From JAFGED01 sp964551295 (GTDB taxonomy: Bacteria > Chloroflexota > Anaerolineae > B4-G1), in contig CAZKDJ010000114.1 of NCBI GenBank assembly GCA_964551295.1, positions 1 through 13,591 on the forward strand: 13,591 bases of DNA, in the 5' to 3' direction. Below the pieces are notes generated by a model. That model was not told the origin of the DNA. It made no database searches and saw nothing but the letters and a program-made list of their open reading frames with translations. Position 1 is the first letter of the stretch, and the number at the start of each line of letters is the position of its first letter. The position numbers and the translations under genes are program-made. Positions 13,256 to 13,591 of this stretch are shown piece after piece.

Positions 13256-13538
13256 ACTCTTTCTCGCGGGGCAGCGTGTACCCCTCGATCCAGCAGGAGC
13301 CATAGCCCAAGGCGGTGCTGGCGATGAGCATGTTCTCCACGGCAGCAGAGCTATCTTCCAGCCACCAGCGCGAGGCAGGATCCATCACCACGGCGATGAT
13401 GGCTCCGGCCTTTTCCATCCACTGAGCCGCTACCTTGAGTTTCTCGATCATCTCCCGCTCAGTGATCACGAAAGTCCCACGGCTGCTTGTTGCTGCCGGT
13501 AGCAGCGAGCCTGCCGGCGTCCACGATGGCCTCCCAAT

Positions 13539-13591
13539 GTATCTTCTCAAAAAGTAGGGGCAAGAGTAAGTCGGATTGCCAATCCGACCTA
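13539..13591. mobile_element. Second copy of the same element family (left part only, runs off window)
   Basis: From 13539 the sequence reads GTATCTTCTCAA, then a GTAGGGGCA segment similar to the first element's ATCGGGGCA, then a GTAG-type hairpin at 13570-13588 with stem GTCGGATTG / CAATCCGAC. If the copy is symmetric about 13579 it would be about 81 bp long and end near 13619, outside the window. It separates the readable nitroreductase text from its missing N-terminus. Confidence 0.7.
13570..13591 (-). repeat. REP-like hairpin in the second element
   Basis: Minus strand: (G)TAG then GTCGGATTGGCAATCCGAC, a 9-bp stem around one base. The first G of GTAG would lie just past the window edge. 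Confidence 0.7.

Larger units (their letters stand above)
13008..13538 (-). pseudogene. Nitroreductase family protein, broken by a frameshift and an element insertion
   Basis: Nitroreductases are flavin enzymes that reduce nitro groups and other acceptors with NAD(P)H. The family text is split. Upstream of about 13470 one frame reads EAIVDAGRLAATGSNKQPWD, the flavin-binding start. After GACTTTC the text continues in another frame as VITEREMIEKL, then MDPASRWWLED and LGYGSCWIEGY. An extra base in the TTTC run near 13470-13473 explains this, and without correction the first frame stops a few codons later. Farther on, EKEFKA and LLNIPQEKRLLTLAPIGVP are separated by 40 foreign codons, the inserted element at 13136-13247 plus one target copy. 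The 5' end is interrupted at 13538 by a second element. The long apparent ORF with a TTG start at 13550 is an artefact of element sequence. Confidence 0.85.

Noticed and set aside
13539..13550. TTG start at 13550 for an intact-looking 180-residue nitroreductase
   Set aside because: The first codons come from the end of a repeat element, and the next ones are the out-of-frame reading of EAIVDAGRLAATGSNKQPWD.

Overview
The window looks chromosomal and bacterial, with moderately high GC. Gene content and order suggest a member of the Chloroflexota (Anaerolineae-like). The pointers are zinc-ribbon forms of ribosomal proteins L28 and L32, a small coiled-coil protein between coaD and rpmF, two Asp23-family genes and frequent GTG/TTG starts. 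This placement comes from recognising protein families, not from a search, so it is moderate confidence only.

Layout. Almost everything between 1 and 11540 is on the minus strand and reads as one long, tightly spaced cluster. In transcription order it holds asp23-like gene 2, fakA (DAK/YloV), degV, recG, coaD, a coiled-coil protein, rpmF, fabD, a membrane-anchored hypothetical, a decayed zinc-ribbon gene, bioY, fabG, asp23-like gene 1, nusB and a tatB-like gene that runs off the left edge. rpmB is divergent at 11621-11803, with its own strong promoter and a terminator. Beyond it, rlmN and a wrecked nitroreductase gene are again on the minus strand. The core order (rpmB divergent from yloU-yloV, then recG, fabD, fabG) resembles the Firmicutes yloU-yloV-recG-plsX-fabD-fabG block. 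Here degV, coaD and rpmF are added, and plsX and acpP are missing.

Functions. The theme is fatty-acid and cofactor supply next to translation genes. FakA with the DegV/FakB-type protein would phosphorylate exogenous fatty acids. FabD and FabG act in type II fatty-acid synthesis. BioY imports biotin, the cofactor of acetyl-CoA carboxylase. CoaD supplies coenzyme A, the source of the ACP arm. RecG, NusB, RlmN, L28 and L32 are housekeeping proteins.

Most interesting content. The right end carries an unlabelled small mobile element at 13136-13247. It is 112 bp long, has terminal inverted repeats beginning GTATCYTCTCAATA and is flanked by a perfect 8-bp direct repeat, CGCTTTGA. It is inserted in frame in the nitroreductase gene. 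Inside it are two GTAG-headed hairpins in opposite orientation, like a REP pair (REPIN). A second, diverged copy begins at 13539 and leaves the window. A lone hairpin of the same kind lies at the bioY-fabG junction and supplies the bioY stop codon. The hairpin stems differ by compensatory base-pair changes. The nitroreductase gene also has a one-base frameshift, so it is a pseudogene. A second pseudogene, a zinc-ribbon/coiled-coil gene, fills the otherwise gene-free 2858-3294 stretch.
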